Source: Cyclobacteriaceae bacterium (lineage in GTDB: Bacteria; Bacteroidota; Bacteroidia; Cytophagales; Cyclobacteriaceae). Taken from it: 64,000 bases of DNA. Every line of letters starts with the position of its first letter. Position 1 is the stretch's first letter. Shown piece after piece: positions 7,509-16,608 of this stretch. The translations under genes and the position numbers were made by a program. The notes beneath the pieces were generated by a model. The model searched no databases. It worked only from the letters and a program-made list of their open reading frames with translations, and was not told the origin of the DNA. Location of the stretch: NCBI GenBank assembly GCA_022842845.1, contig JALHOT010000007.1:1-64000 (forward strand), given 5' to 3'.

Positions 7509-9011
7509 ATGAAACACCAATCAAGCCTTAACGAAACCAATCTGCGTTTAATTTTCGGACTTAAACTCAAGCAACTCAGGCTAGAAAAAGGGCTGTCATC
7601 ACAAGCCCTGGCAGATGCTGCAGAACTCTCCGTTTCTTATCTCAATGAAATTGAAAAGGGCAAGAAATACCCGAAGGCCGAAAAAATAGCCAGACTTGCC
7701 AGCGCCCTGGATGTTAGCTACGACTGGCTTGTGTCGGTGCAGATGAGCAAGCAATTAGCACCTGTTGCCAAGCTTTTGCAAAGCAAGTTGATCAACGAAT
7801 TACCCCTAGAATTCTTCGGCATTGAAAAAACACAATTGTTTGAATTACTCTCAGGTGCACCCGTAAAACTCAATGCCTTCATCAATACCATCATCGAGAT
7901 AAGCCGCAACTATGGCATGCGCGTAGAAGATCTATACTTCGCCACACTTCGCTCCTATCAAGAAATGCACGATAACTATTTTGAAGATATCGAGCAGGCC
8001 GTGGATGCCTTCATTACTCAATATCAATTAGACACTTCAAAAGCTATCAGTACAGAATCATTGGTGCAAATTCTTACCCAACACTATCATTACATTATTG
8101 AAGAAGATGGACTTTCTAATCAGCCGGAATTGCAAGAACTGCGCTCTGTACTCATTCCCGGTAAACAGCCTCGTTTATTACTGAATAAAAACTTAAGTAA
8201 GACTCAAAGGGCTTTTATAGTAGGGCGTGAGGCAGGATTTTGCTTTATGCAAATTGATAATCGATCGCAGACCACCTCCTGGGTTTCGTTTGACTCTTTC
8301 GATGAGGTGGTTAATAATTTTAAAGGTTCATATTTCTCATGCGCTCTATTTCTGAATCGAAAGCATGTAATTGATTGGCTCAAAGATACTTTAACTGAAA
8401 AAAATCTGAATGTGAATAGATTTCAGGACTTAATGGACCGCTATGCTGTATCTCCAGAAATCCTCCTTCACCGCCTGACCAATATTTTACCCAGGTATTT
8501 TGGTATCAATGAATTATTCTTTTTACGTTTCAGCACACAACAGGGATCAGAAGTATATGAGCTAACAAAAGAGATGCACCTATCTGGTTTGCACAATCCA
8601 CACTCCAACATGTTAAACGAACATTATTGCAGACGCTGGGTGAGCATTAGTGTTTTAAAAGAACTAAATAATGCCGTAAGAACCGAGCAGTACACTCAAT
8701 CATTATGCAGGGTACAGCGATCAAAATACATAGGTACGGATAAAGAATATTTGATCATTAGTTTTGCCAAACCCATTGTATTTGGTGCTAATAAACACAA
8801 TAGTGTGTCTATCGGATTATTACTCACGGATCAACTAAAGAAGAAGGTTAAATTCTGGAACGATCCTCAAATTCCTATCCGCATGGTGAGCGAAACTTGT
8901 GAACGCTGCATTGCGACTGACTGCCAGGAAAGGGTAGAAAAACCACTCTACATTGCACAGCAACAAAAGGTGGAAAATTTAAAGTTAGCGCTAAAGGCAC
9001 TGAACGATTAA
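7509..9011 (+). CDS. XRE-family regulator of RamB/ScfR type (glyoxylate shunt regulator)
   Basis: 500 residues. Residues 13-70 form an XRE helix-turn-helix (QALADAAELSVSYLNEIEKG). The middle resembles the degenerate IrrE/ImmA-like domain of short-chain acyl-CoA regulators, without a clear HEXXH. The C-terminus has a Cys cluster, C464-x2-C467-x4-C472, as in RamB-like proteins, possibly metal binding. RamB of Corynebacterium represses aceA and aceB and this family tends to respond to acyl-CoA status; that role is inferred here from the divergent aceBA operon and shared operator boxes. It could act as activator or repressor. Confidence 0.8.
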   Translation: MKHQSSLNETNLRLIFGLKLKQLRLEKGLSSQALADAAELSVSYLNEIEKGKKYPKAEKIARLASALDVSYDWLVSVQMSKQLAPVAKLLQSKLINELPLEFFGIEKTQLFELLSGAPVKLNAFINTIIEISRNYGMRVEDLYFATLRSYQEMHDNYFEDIEQAVDAFITQYQLDTSKAISTESLVQILTQHYHYIIEEDGLSNQPELQELRSVLIPGKQPRLLLNKNLSKTQRAFIVGREAGFCFMQIDNRSQTTSWVSFDSFDEVVNNFKGSYFSCALFLNRKHVIDWLKDTLTEKNLNVNRFQDLMDRYAVSPEILLHRLTNILPRYFGINELFFLRFSTQQGSEVYELTKEMHLSGLHNPHSNMLNEHYCRRWVSISVLKELNNAVRTEQYTQSLCRVQRSKYIGTDKEYLIISFAKPIVFGANKHNSVSIGLLLTDQLKKKVKFWNDPQIPIRMVSETCERCIATDCQERVEKPLYIAQQQKVENLKLALKALND

Positions 9012-9054
9012 AGTAGTGTCAAGTTTAAGTTTAAAATAAAAACTGACGGGAGCA

Positions 9055-9405
9055 TTAGTTTCCTCGTTTAGCTTTATATCCTTCTTTCAATAAAATCTGC
9101 AAGAGCTTATCTCTGTGGTCACCTTGAATAATGACTTCACCATCCTTGACAGAGCCGCCTACACCACATTTTGATTTTAATAGCTTGCCTAAAGCTTCTA
9201 AATCATTAGCTGTACCTACAAAGCCAAGTACTAAAGTAACTTGCTTCCCTGCACGCAGGCTTTTATCCAATTGTACCCTTAAGTTTTGTTGTGGTGGTGG
9301 TAGTGTTGCCTGTTCCTCTTGCTGTTGATAGTTATAATCAAAATCTGAGCTGGTAGAATACACTACCCCATCGCGCTTCTTCCAATCGTTTTTCTTGGCA
9401 CTCAT
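9055..9405 (-). CDS. SUI1/YciH-family translation initiation factor homologue
   Basis: 116 residues. After a polar N-terminal tail of about 45 residues there is a SUI1 (eIF1-like) domain: [21 protein letters not shown], then [18 protein letters not shown]. Bacterial YciH proteins resemble eIF1 and bind the small ribosomal subunit; their physiological role is poorly settled. Its ATG overlaps the TGA of the J-domain gene (ATGA), so the two are translationally coupled. Confidence 0.9.
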   Translation of the reverse strand: MSAKKNDWKKRDGVVYSTSSDFDYNYQQQEEQATLPPPQQNLRVQLDKSLRAGKQVTLVLGFVGTANDLEALGKLLKSKCGVGGSVKDGEVIIQGDHRDKLLQILLKEGYKAKRGN

Positions 9406-10199
9406 AATTTAGTTACTAAATAGAATATTAGGTTAAAGATAAATATTAGTGCGGTGGTGATGCCCAGATTAAAACCACGAGAAACATTTTTTCTGTAGGC
9501 AAAAGCCATAGCCGCAAAGGTCAGTAAAAAAAGTGGACCAAAAATAAAACCCCCATAGATGGAAGAAAAAATGCTGGCTGTTTGTTGTCTGCTGTTTACG
9601 CGCGTAATCTCTCGCATCATCCATGATTTTTCCAGCACTACTGTATCCATATTTTCAATAATATCAAAGGCATCAGCCTCCAAGCGGAATTTACTTCCCT
9701 GATGGGTATAAATGAGACAATGCGAATTGCCTCCGGAACGCCTGCTGGCAGTAACAAAACGATGACCCTTTACTTGCTCTGTGACCTCTTGACGAGGCAG
9801 TGTATAATCTAGCAACATCAGCAAACTAAAAATGAGTAGTATCTTATTGACCAACATAACCTTTGGCAAATACTCTTTCATCAGTTCATAGGTATCATCT
9901 GACTGCTGAGATCTGGCTGCTCTCCTGGCAGCAGGTCTGTATTTGGGATCTCTATGCTGGGAACTTTCAGGAGAAGGAATCGAGTAGTCGGGATTAAATA
10001 GACGCTGATCATAGATCACCCTTTTCTCCGGATTACCCAAGGTATCATAGGCTTCATTTACTTCCTTAAAAAATTGTTCTGCCTCAGGACTGGGATTCTT
10101 ATCAGGGTGGTATTGCAAGGCTAACCTGCGGTAAGCCCGCTTAATATCTGCAGCATGGGCAGCCGTAGATACGCCCAATATGGTGTAATAATTCTTCAT
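9402..10199 (-). CDS. Membrane-anchored J-domain protein
   Basis: 265 residues. The first 68 residues are a J domain with the HPD motif at about residues 31-33 and the usual DLGN-like end (DTLGNPEKR). There is no Gly/Phe region, zinc finger or DnaJ C-terminal domain. Hydrophobic segments lie near residues 118-130, 215-232 and 243-262, so the J domain is probably held at the inner face of the membrane, recruiting DnaK there. The client is unknown. It is the first gene of a two-gene unit with the SUI1 homologue. Confidence 0.85.
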   Translation of the reverse strand: MKNYYTILGVSTAAHAADIKRAYRRLALQYHPDKNPSPEAEQFFKEVNEAYDTLGNPEKRVIYDQRLFNPDYSIPSPESSQHRDPKYRPAARRAARSQQSDDTYELMKEYLPKVMLVNKILLIFSLLMLLDYTLPRQEVTEQVKGHRFVTASRRSGGNSHCLIYTHQGSKFRLEADAFDIIENMDTVVLEKSWMMREITRVNSRQQTASIFSSIYGGFIFGPLFLLTFAAMAFAYRKNVSRGFNLGITTALIFIFNLIFYLVTKL

Positions 10200-10206
10200 T
10201 AAAAGA

Positions 10207-10230
10207 AAAGCCCTGTGCGAACAGGGCTTT
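10207..10230 (-). terminator. Terminator behind tandem universal stress protein gene
   Basis: AAAGCCCTGT (10207-10216), loop GCGA, ACAGGGCTTT (10221-10230): a perfect 10-bp stem with a T-rich run on the minus strand. It separates the upstream stress protein gene from the dnaJ-like unit. Confidence 0.8.
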
Positions 10231-10254
10231 AAGTAATCAATTTCTAGCTAATGA

Positions 10255-11121
10255 TTATTTCTTTTTACGCTTTGTTACGAAAGTAAGCACAGGACGCTTG
10301 CTGTGGCTCACCACATCCTCGGCAATGCTGCCAGCAAGTACGTGAGCAAAACCTGTGCGACCATGGGTAGCCATTGCCACCATGTCTGCATCAATGCTCT
10401 CGGCAAAGTAGATGATACCCTCCTCTTCGCTTAAATCGTTGAAGATGTTAATAGTATACTTTTTTAACTGAAGTTTATTTGCAAAATCCTCCATGGCTTT
10501 GCGTACTACTACATCGCGCTGAAAATTGGAGGGTGTGTTAATGCGCACTAAGTGAATAGTAGAGTCGTACATTTCCTGAGCCTTCTTAACAAAGCGTGAG
10601 AAAATTTCCTCGTCTTTATTCATAGAAGTAGCATACACTATGTCTTTGAAATTTTTGGTAGCTGGCTTGTTGTGAATAGTTAAAACAGGACAGGCAGCAT
10701 GCCTTACAACCTTTTCTGTATTCGATCCGATGACCATTTCCTCAAGTGCGGTCCTTCCAGATGTTCCCATCACAACCAGATCAACTTTGTTATCTGCAAT
10801 AATGGTGGTCATTCCATGAAAAGGAGAACCAATCCGCAACTCTCGCTTCACCTTAACGCCTTCCAACTTAGGATCGGTCGCTGCCTTCTCCATTTGCTTT
10901 TTGGCGCGTTCTATCATTTTTAGCATGAACAAGCGGTCTTCCATATCACCATCAAGGTTCATTTGGCCTCCTACGTTAAAGGATCCGCTTCCGGAAGAAG
11001 TTTCCTCAATTACATGCAACAAGGTTAGTTGTGCTCCTGATCTCTTGGCAATATCAGCTGCCACATCTATAGCCATTTGTGCCGTTTTAGAGAAGTCGGT
11101 AGGTACAAGAATTCTTTTCAT
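10255..11121 (-). CDS. Tandem-domain universal stress protein
   Basis: 288 residues with two UspA domains, about 1-150 and 155-285. Domain 1 has the ATP-binding signature VMGTSGRTALEEMVIGSNTEKV and domain 2 has MATHGRTGFAHVLAGSIAEDV (G-2x-G-9x-G-S/T type). Such proteins act in stress survival and low-oxygen adaptation in several bacteria; no specific partner is visible. It is transcribed alone, with its own terminator. Confidence 0.93.
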   Translation of the reverse strand: MKRILVPTDFSKTAQMAIDVAADIAKRSGAQLTLLHVIEETSSGSGSFNVGGQMNLDGDMEDRLFMLKMIERAKKQMEKAATDPKLEGVKVKRELRIGSPFHGMTTIIADNKVDLVVMGTSGRTALEEMVIGSNTEKVVRHAACPVLTIHNKPATKNFKDIVYATSMNKDEEIFSRFVKKAQEMYDSTIHLVRINTPSNFQRDVVVRKAMEDFANKLQLKKYTINIFNDLSEEEGIIYFAESIDADMVAMATHGRTGFAHVLAGSIAEDVVSHSKRPVLTFVTKRKKK

Positions 11122-11178
11122 ATATTGATGCTATTGGGTTATAAGAATTAAAGATAACTAAAAAATTATCAAACCTAC

Positions 11179-11628
11179 TCAAGAAATAAAAACCATCGGA
11201 ATATTTAACTCATGCATTAATTCACTCCATTCGCTGTTATGCTCTGCCTCATAAGCAATGGCTTTGCACAAATAAATGCTGTGGATAAATTTATCCTTAA
11301 GGTGTGCCTCTAGTCGATCAGTTTCAAAGCCAACTTCTGCTGAAAAAGTATAGGGTACGTCATCAAGTTCTTTTACCCTGTCGCGTATTTTATCAAAACG
11401 TTCGTAGGCATCACGCTCCAGTCGCTGTTTGATATTAACCGATGACTTGATTTCACCAAAATGCTGATTTTTAAGTCTGTAAGGATAGATAACCACAAGC
11501 TTAGCACGCTTTTCTTCAGCACGTTTTGCCGCCTCCTGCAGGGCTCTCACCGAATCTTCTGAGAGGTCAACCATGCACAATATTGTATTTTGCTCTGCTT
11601 TCACTACCAATTGATTATTCCCTTTCAC
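11179..11628 (-). CDS. Universal stress protein-like protein
   Basis: 149 residues beginning at GTG (another in-frame GTG lies eight codons further in, and either could be used). The fold is suggested by the first strand TILCMVDLSEDSVRALQEA and the downstream alternating pattern. The C-terminal ATP-binding G-2x-G-9x-G motif is absent, so it is probably a non-nucleotide-binding UspA relative. It is divergent from the histidine kinase at 11725, with a 14-bp palindrome in the shared upstream region, so it is a likely target of that two-component system. Confidence 0.7.
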   Translation of the reverse strand: MKGNNQLVVKAEQNTILCMVDLSEDSVRALQEAAKRAEEKRAKLVVIYPYRLKNQHFGEIKSSVNIKQRLERDAYERFDKIRDRVKELDDVPYTFSAEVGFETDRLEAHLKDKFIHSIYLCKAIAYEAEHNSEWSELMHELNIPMVFIS

Positions 11629-11654
11629 ACCACGAACATAGTGGGCCTAGTATG

Positions 11655-11662
11655 CAAAATTG
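11655..11662 (-). promoter_or_regulatory. Candidate -7 element of the UspA-like gene
   Basis: The minus strand reads CAATTTTG, 7 of 8 to TAnnTTTG. A start site near 11650 would place the palindrome centre (11691.5) 41.5 bp upstream, the classic class II activator position for FNR/CRP proteins. Confidence 0.35.
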
Positions 11663-11684
11663 CCAACAATCTTCATTTTCAAAT

Positions 11685-11698
11685 ATGACTTTTGTCAT
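11685..11698. promoter_or_regulatory. FNR/CRP-type palindrome between usp-like gene and histidine kinase
   Basis: ATGAC-TTTT-GTCAT is a perfect palindrome with the 5-4-5 geometry of FNR/Dnr-type operators (TTGAT-N4-ATCAA). It lies in the divergent intergenic region and overlaps the TTTG (11691-11694) of a plausible promoter for the histidine kinase (TTTG, 18 bp, TAACTTTC at 11713-11720). Binding is inferred. Confidence 0.5.
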
Positions 11699-11724
11699 TA
11701 AGGTATAGGTAGTAACTTTCGGAA

Positions 11725-12963
11725 ATGATTCAAGGCAGCAGCGTGAAATTCAAAGAAATATTTGAAGGTTCCTCGGAAGGGATCGTGATTGTTAACAAAG
11801 AAGGGATTATCGTTGAGGCTAACCCCGCCTCAGAAAGAATTTTTAGATATGACTCTGAGGAGCTGGTCGGCCAAGCACTCGATTCACTATTACCCGGCCG
11901 CCTTCGCGAAAAGCATCATCAGTACAGGGATCAATTTCATAAAAATCCCTCTCCGCGCACCATGGGAATGGGGCGCGATTTAATGGCTTTAAGAAAAGAT
12001 GGCTCTGAATTTCCTGTTGAAGTAAGCCTGAGTCATACAGTTTCCGATGGCCAATTTTTAATAATGGCCTTTATTATTGATATAACCCAACGAAAGAAAG
12101 CGGAGAATGCCCTCAAACAAAGTGAAGAGCAACTCATTGTCTATGCTACTGAGTTAGAAAGAAAAGTAGAGGCAAGAACCGAAGCATTGAATGATTTAAT
12201 CCATAAGCTGGAAGAGGAAGTACTGGAAAGAAAAAAGGCAGAGGAAGAAGCCCGCAAATCACTGGAAAGAGAACGAGAACTTAATGAGCTAAAAACAAAG
12301 TTTGTTTCTATTGCCTCTCACGAATTTCGAACCCCCTTAAGCACCATCCTCAGCTCCGCCTCTCTTATCCAGCAATATAAAGACCGAGGAGATTTTGATA
12401 AACAGGAGAAACACATCAACAGAATTAAATCATCTATTAATCACCTTACCGGTATTCTCAACGATTTCCTGTCACTGGGCAAATTGGAGGAAGGCAAATT
12501 AGATGTAGCTATTGAAGAAATATCTTTAAAAGAATTCTTGATCGAAATACTGGAAGAAGTGAAACCCAGTTTAAAAGCAGATCAGCTCATTGATTTAACG
12601 ATTAATGAAAGCTGCGAGCTACATACAGACCCGCGCATATTGCGTAACATTCTTTTCAATCTATTGTCGAATGCCAGCAAATATTCCGATGCCGGAAAAA
12701 AAATTGACTTATACTGTACTTGCTTTGAAGATCGCATTACCCTGGCTGTACACGATGAAGGGATCGGAATACCTGAGTCAGAGCTCAAGCATTTGTTCGA
12801 TCGGTTCTTCAGGGCCAGCAATGCCACCAATATTCAGGGCACCGGACTTGGACTACACATAGTAAAACGTTATGTTGAACTTTTAAACGGAAGTCTCGCT
12901 TTTTCCAGCAAAGAAGGAAAAGGAAGTATATTTACTATCAACATACCCAACAACCTTAGCTAA
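11725..12963 (+). CDS. PAS-domain sensor histidine kinase, FixL-like arrangement
   Basis: 412 residues, soluble (no membrane segment). Order: PAS at about 8-120, coiled coil 125-190, HisKA with phospho-acceptor His199 in SIASHEFRTPLS, then HATPase_c with N, G1 (DEGIGIP) and G2 (GTGLGLHIV) boxes. In the PAS domain, His64 and Arg84 are 20 residues apart and stand before RKDGSEFP, which mirrors the haem-ligand His200 and distal Arg220 of Bradyrhizobium FixL. Many non-haem PAS domains share part of this pattern, so haem binding is only a possibility. It is 3 bp from its regulator gene and convergent to the cbb3 operon. Confidence 0.92.
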   Translation: MIQGSSVKFKEIFEGSSEGIVIVNKEGIIVEANPASERIFRYDSEELVGQALDSLLPGRLREKHHQYRDQFHKNPSPRTMGMGRDLMALRKDGSEFPVEVSLSHTVSDGQFLIMAFIIDITQRKKAENALKQSEEQLIVYATELERKVEARTEALNDLIHKLEEEVLERKKAEEEARKSLERERELNELKTKFVSIASHEFRTPLSTILSSASLIQQYKDRGDFDKQEKHINRIKSSINHLTGILNDFLSLGKLEEGKLDVAIEEISLKEFLIEILEEVKPSLKADQLIDLTINESCELHTDPRILRNILFNLLSNASKYSDAGKKIDLYCTCFEDRITLAVHDEGIGIPESELKHLFDRFFRASNATNIQGTGLGLHIVKRYVELLNGSLAFSSKEGKGSIFTINIPNNLS

Positions 12964-12966
12964 GCA

Positions 12967-14031
12967 ATGAAAAAGATACTACTTATTGAAGATAACCAGG
13001 ATGTTAGAGAAAACACGGCAGAGATTCTCACCCTGGCGGGCTATCAGGTAAGCACAGCCCAAAATGGCAAAGCAGGCGTGGAGAAGGCTCAACAAGAAAA
13101 ACCTGACCTGATTATTTGTGATATCATGATGCCTGAACTGGATGGCTTTGGCGTACTTCACATACTGAATAAAAATACAGAGACTGCTACTATCCCTTTC
13201 ATATTTTTAACGGCAAAGGCAGAGAAAACAGACATGCGCAAGGGTATGACTTTAGGCGCAGATGACTATTTGACAAAGCCATTTGACGATACTGATCTTT
13301 TGAATGCAGTAGAAGCCCGATTGCGCAAGCGGGAGCTGCTGCAACAAACGTATGATAATACAGAAGCAGGTTTGCAGACCTTCATCAAGGACGTAAAAAA
13401 GATACTTAACTTTGAAGACCTCGCCAAGGACCAAAAACTAAAAGGCTATAAGAAAAAAGCCACCATTTTTGATGAAGGTGAAATGGCCTCATCTTTATAC
13501 TTTGTTAAATCAGGCCAGGTTAAACTTTTTAAAGCCCATCCGGATGGGAAAGAATTGATTGTAAGTGTGCACAAAGCTGGAGACTTTTTTGGCTTCGAGG
13601 CCATTCTTCAAAACGATGCCTATACTGAATCAGCTGTTGCCCTGGAAGACACAGAACTTAACTTGTTGCCTAAGGCTGACTTTCTCACCATCATGTATGG
13701 CCATGTAGAAGTAGCCAAAAGATTTATTAACATGCTGTGCAGCAAAGTGCAGGAAAAGGAGGAACAATTACTACACCTGGCCTATAATTCCATTCGTCAG
13801 CGTACGGCCGAGTCGTTATTAAAACTGCACTCTCTGAAGCCAACAGAAAACACACTTAATATTGCACGCGAAGACTTGGCCAAAATGGTTGGAACTGCAA
13901 CAGAATCTGTTATTAGAGTATTGTCGGATTTTAAAGATGAAGGACTTATTGATATTGTGAGTGGCAAAATCATTCTGAAGCATGCTAACAAACTAGAGCA
14001 GGTAGTTCGTTGGAGTGTGGCCCGGAAATAA
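12967..14031 (+). CDS. Response regulator fused to CRP/FNR-type regulator (REC-cNMP-HTH)
   Basis: 354 residues. REC domain 1-120 with phospho-acceptor Asp52 (CDIMMPELDG) and Lys104. A cyclic-nucleotide-binding-fold domain spans about 145-260 (FDEGEMASSLYFVKSGQVKLF). The C-terminal Crp-type winged helix covers about 275-345, with recognition helix ATESVIRVLSDF keeping the E-x3-R arrangement that reads TGA half-sites. There is no Cys cluster for an iron-sulfur centre, so unlike FNR it should sense through phosphorylation. It resembles FixJ and FixK merged in one chain. Candidate targets are the 14-bp palindromes at 11685 and 19952. Confidence 0.93.
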   Translation: MKKILLIEDNQDVRENTAEILTLAGYQVSTAQNGKAGVEKAQQEKPDLIICDIMMPELDGFGVLHILNKNTETATIPFIFLTAKAEKTDMRKGMTLGADDYLTKPFDDTDLLNAVEARLRKRELLQQTYDNTEAGLQTFIKDVKKILNFEDLAKDQKLKGYKKKATIFDEGEMASSLYFVKSGQVKLFKAHPDGKELIVSVHKAGDFFGFEAILQNDAYTESAVALEDTELNLLPKADFLTIMYGHVEVAKRFINMLCSKVQEKEEQLLHLAYNSIRQRTAESLLKLHSLKPTENTLNIAREDLAKMVGTATESVIRVLSDFKDEGLIDIVSGKIILKHANKLEQVVRWSVARK

Positions 14032-14712
14032 TCAATCACACATGACCGGATCAGTAATGGTCATAGGCTCCTGAATATGTTGGTGTGTCATCAATGATCG
14101 ACCAATCAATAATGCACCCATGGCAATCATCATGATAGTTGTGACCTTGGCATAACTTAAACGCAGGTACTTACCTGCAAACTGCATTACAAAAGGTAAA
14201 CCAAGCATAACCGGCCATGTACCCATGCCAAAAATTAACATAAAGAAGAATCCATCGTATGCTGTCCGCAGTGTTAAGGTATAGGATAGTGCCAGGTAAG
14301 TGAGGCCACAAGGCAGTAAACCATTTAAAATTCCTGCAAGCATTAAACTACCGGCATGTTTTTCTTTTAATTGCTGAGAAAATTGCCGCTTGATGAACAA
14401 CACCACCTTATTAACAAATTGTGTTAAAAAAGGTATTCGCACTGAACGGATCGTTCCTACACCCAATAAGATTAAGACCGCACCCAAGGCAATAGAGAAA
14501 ATGGATTGGATAGAAGAGAAATTAAAAAGGGAGCCAAAGGAAGCAACCAGTGCGCCAAAGCTTGCATAAACCAATACCCGGCCAGTGTTATATAATACTC
14601 GGTTCAGCCATACTTGCTTATTGAATGAGGTGACTGCCAAAGCTAATGGGCTGCACATACCAGCACAATGCAAGCTACCACCTAAACCCAACAAGAGTGC
14701 AGTCCAAATCAT
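14032..14712 (-). CDS. TauE/SafE-like (DsbD_2-type) membrane protein of the cbb3 cluster
   Basis: 226 residues with about six membrane segments. The N-terminal LGLGGSLHCAGMC motif places it in the sulfite-exporter TauE/SafE (DsbD_2/UreH-like) group. Members beside cco genes are thought to help maturation of the oxidase, possibly by copper handling; this is inference from context. It overlaps ccoH by 4 bp (ATGA) and ends directly against the 3' end of the REC-CRP gene, which runs toward it. Confidence 0.82.
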   Translation of the reverse strand: MIWTALLLGLGGSLHCAGMCSPLALAVTSFNKQVWLNRVLYNTGRVLVYASFGALVASFGSLFNFSSIQSIFSIALGAVLILLGVGTIRSVRIPFLTQFVNKVVLFIKRQFSQQLKEKHAGSLMLAGILNGLLPCGLTYLALSYTLTLRTAYDGFFFMLIFGMGTWPVMLGLPFVMQFAGKYLRLSYAKVTTIMMIAMGALLIGRSLMTHQHIQEPMTITDPVMCD

Positions 14713-15137
14713 ATCACCACTGTTTTTTCTAAACGGTAAGCCTTATCACCTTCCTTCCATTGAAATCTAACTTTATAGAGGCCATTAGTCAGGCGTGGCA
14801 CACTTAGTCTCATACTGGAGTCTTGTTGCTGCGATAAAGTAAAAGTCTTATCCAATTCGCTATTAGAAGGTCGCATCAAGATGATTTTCCCTTCTTTTAC
14901 CTGCTGTAGATTAGGGTATAACACTTCCAAATAATCAGCCTTTACAGTCAATACAGGTTTAATTGCTAAAGCACTCACATTTTCTACAGACTCAAATTGT
15001 TCCTGGTAATGTAAATCCTCTTCATAATACTTCTGTGAGACCAGGCTCACATCTTCACGAAAACATACTACTACCAGTGTGGTAATAAAGCCAACGAAAA
15101 ATAAAAAGGCTACTACAATCGACTTACCCCAATTCAT
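14709..15137 (-). CDS. ccoH: FixH/CcoH family cbb3 oxidase assembly protein
   Basis: 142 residues. One N-terminal membrane anchor (residues 5-27) is followed by a periplasmic beta-rich domain; the juxtamembrane segment LVSQKYYEEDLHYQEQ is the family signature. FixH proteins assist assembly or stability of the cbb3 oxidase. It lies 45 bp behind ccoG and overlaps the next gene by 4 bp. Confidence 0.88.
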   Translation of the reverse strand: MNWGKSIVVAFLFFVGFITTLVVVCFREDVSLVSQKYYEEDLHYQEQFESVENVSALAIKPVLTVKADYLEVLYPNLQQVKEGKIILMRPSNSELDKTFTLSQQQDSSMRLSVPRLTNGLYKVRFQWKEGDKAYRLEKTVVI

Positions 15138-15182
15138 ATATTTATTTTTTTTAAATCCTTTTATGCCTTGCTGAAAGCGGAA

Positions 15183-16607
15183 CTACTTTTTGGATGATAC
15201 CGGACCGATAAATTTAGTTTTCACACGCTCCAGCACTTTGCCATTTTCACTAACCTCAATCTCAATCGAAGTCTTTGCACTGTTAATACTTCCTGTGGGT
15301 AGTTCTAAAATCATTACTCGCTTTACAAATTGTTCTGCAGGCAAAATCAAGTTAGGTTCTCCAATCAATTGCATGATCGTTTCTGAAGGAGACACAACAG
15401 TAATTTTCAACTCTCTGTCCTCAAACGACTTATTGACAAATTCAATATTGTATAAATTGGTGATGGTGCCTTTATCCGTACGCTGGAATAAAGTACCTGG
15501 CACTTTTAAAACAGTAGTTTCAATAGGTGATCGTGTAAAAACGAGAAAGCTAAGCAGCACCAATAACGAAGTAAGCACGGCCGTATAGCCCAAAACCCTT
15601 GGATTCCAAAGCTTCTGAACCTTATTGACAATGGAGTTATAAGATGCAAAACGAATCAATCCTTTGGGCTTATCAATCTTTACCATCACATCATCACAGG
15701 CATCAATGCAGGCTGTACAATTGACACATTCGAGTTGAGTACCATGCCTGATATCAATACCGGTAGGGCATACATGGACACACAATTTACAGTCAATACA
15801 ATCTCCTTTGTCAATACGTGGTTCATTCTTCTTGAGCTTTCCGTGTGGTTCTCCCCTTATCCAATCGTAGGCAACTACAATCGAATCTTTGGATAACAAA
15901 ACACCTTGCAAACGACCATAAGGACACACGACAATACAAGCCTGCTCTCTGAACCAGGCAAAGACGAAATAAAAAATTCCAGTAAAAGCAATCAGTCCAA
16001 TAAACCCTGCCAGGTGTTCGGAGGGAGGTTCTTGCACAATAGCAATTACTTGATCCATTCCAATCAAATAAGCCATCGCTGTATGGGCAATGAGCACGGC
16101 AATGCCTACAAATAAAAATTGTTTAGTCCCCTTCTTGAAAATTTTTTCCTTAGTCCAGGGGGCTACATTAAGTTTGCGTTGCTGGTTAGCATCGCCCTCG
16201 ATCCAGTACTCAATTTTTCTATAGACCATCTCCATGAATAGTGTTTGCGGACATGCCCATCCACACCACACTCTGCCAAAAACAACGGTAAAGAGAATAA
16301 CAAAGACAAAAAAAGTAATGAGGGTTAAGGCTAGTAAAACAAAATCCTGTGGCCAAAACACCTGACCAAAAACAATGAACTTACGCTCAAAAATATTGAA
16401 GAGCATAAAGGGTTGCCCATTCATTTTTAAAAAGGGCCCAGCAAAAAACAATGATAGCAATACAAGGGTTACCAGCACCCGCTTGTTATGAAAAAAGCCA
16501 GCGGGCTTCTTGGGATACACCCAAACCCGCTTGCCTTTCTCATCAACCGTTGCTATCGAATCGCGAAACTCTTCTTCGTACTGATAAAGCTGATCTGTAT
16601 TATTCAT
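15183..16607 (-). CDS. ccoG: CcoG/FixG cytochrome c oxidase accessory protein
   Basis: 474 residues. There are about five membrane segments, a CGWACPQTLFMEMVYR motif, and two ferredoxin-type clusters (CIDCKLCVHVCP and CVNCTACIDAC) at about residues 270-310, followed by a periplasmic immunoglobulin-like C-terminal domain. The family acts as a cupric reductase in cbb3 oxidase biogenesis. It starts 1 bp after ccoP, so translation is probably coupled. Confidence 0.96.
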   Translation of the reverse strand: MNNTDQLYQYEEEFRDSIATVDEKGKRVWVYPKKPAGFFHNKRVLVTLVLLSLFFAGPFLKMNGQPFMLFNIFERKFIVFGQVFWPQDFVLLALTLITFFVFVILFTVVFGRVWCGWACPQTLFMEMVYRKIEYWIEGDANQQRKLNVAPWTKEKIFKKGTKQFLFVGIAVLIAHTAMAYLIGMDQVIAIVQEPPSEHLAGFIGLIAFTGIFYFVFAWFREQACIVVCPYGRLQGVLLSKDSIVVAYDWIRGEPHGKLKKNEPRIDKGDCIDCKLCVHVCPTGIDIRHGTQLECVNCTACIDACDDVMVKIDKPKGLIRFASYNSIVNKVQKLWNPRVLGYTAVLTSLLVLLSFLVFTRSPIETTVLKVPGTLFQRTDKGTITNLYNIEFVNKSFEDRELKITVVSPSETIMQLIGEPNLILPAEQFVKRVMILELPTGSINSAKTSIEIEVSENGKVLERVKTKFIGPVSSKK

Positions 16608-16608
16608 T

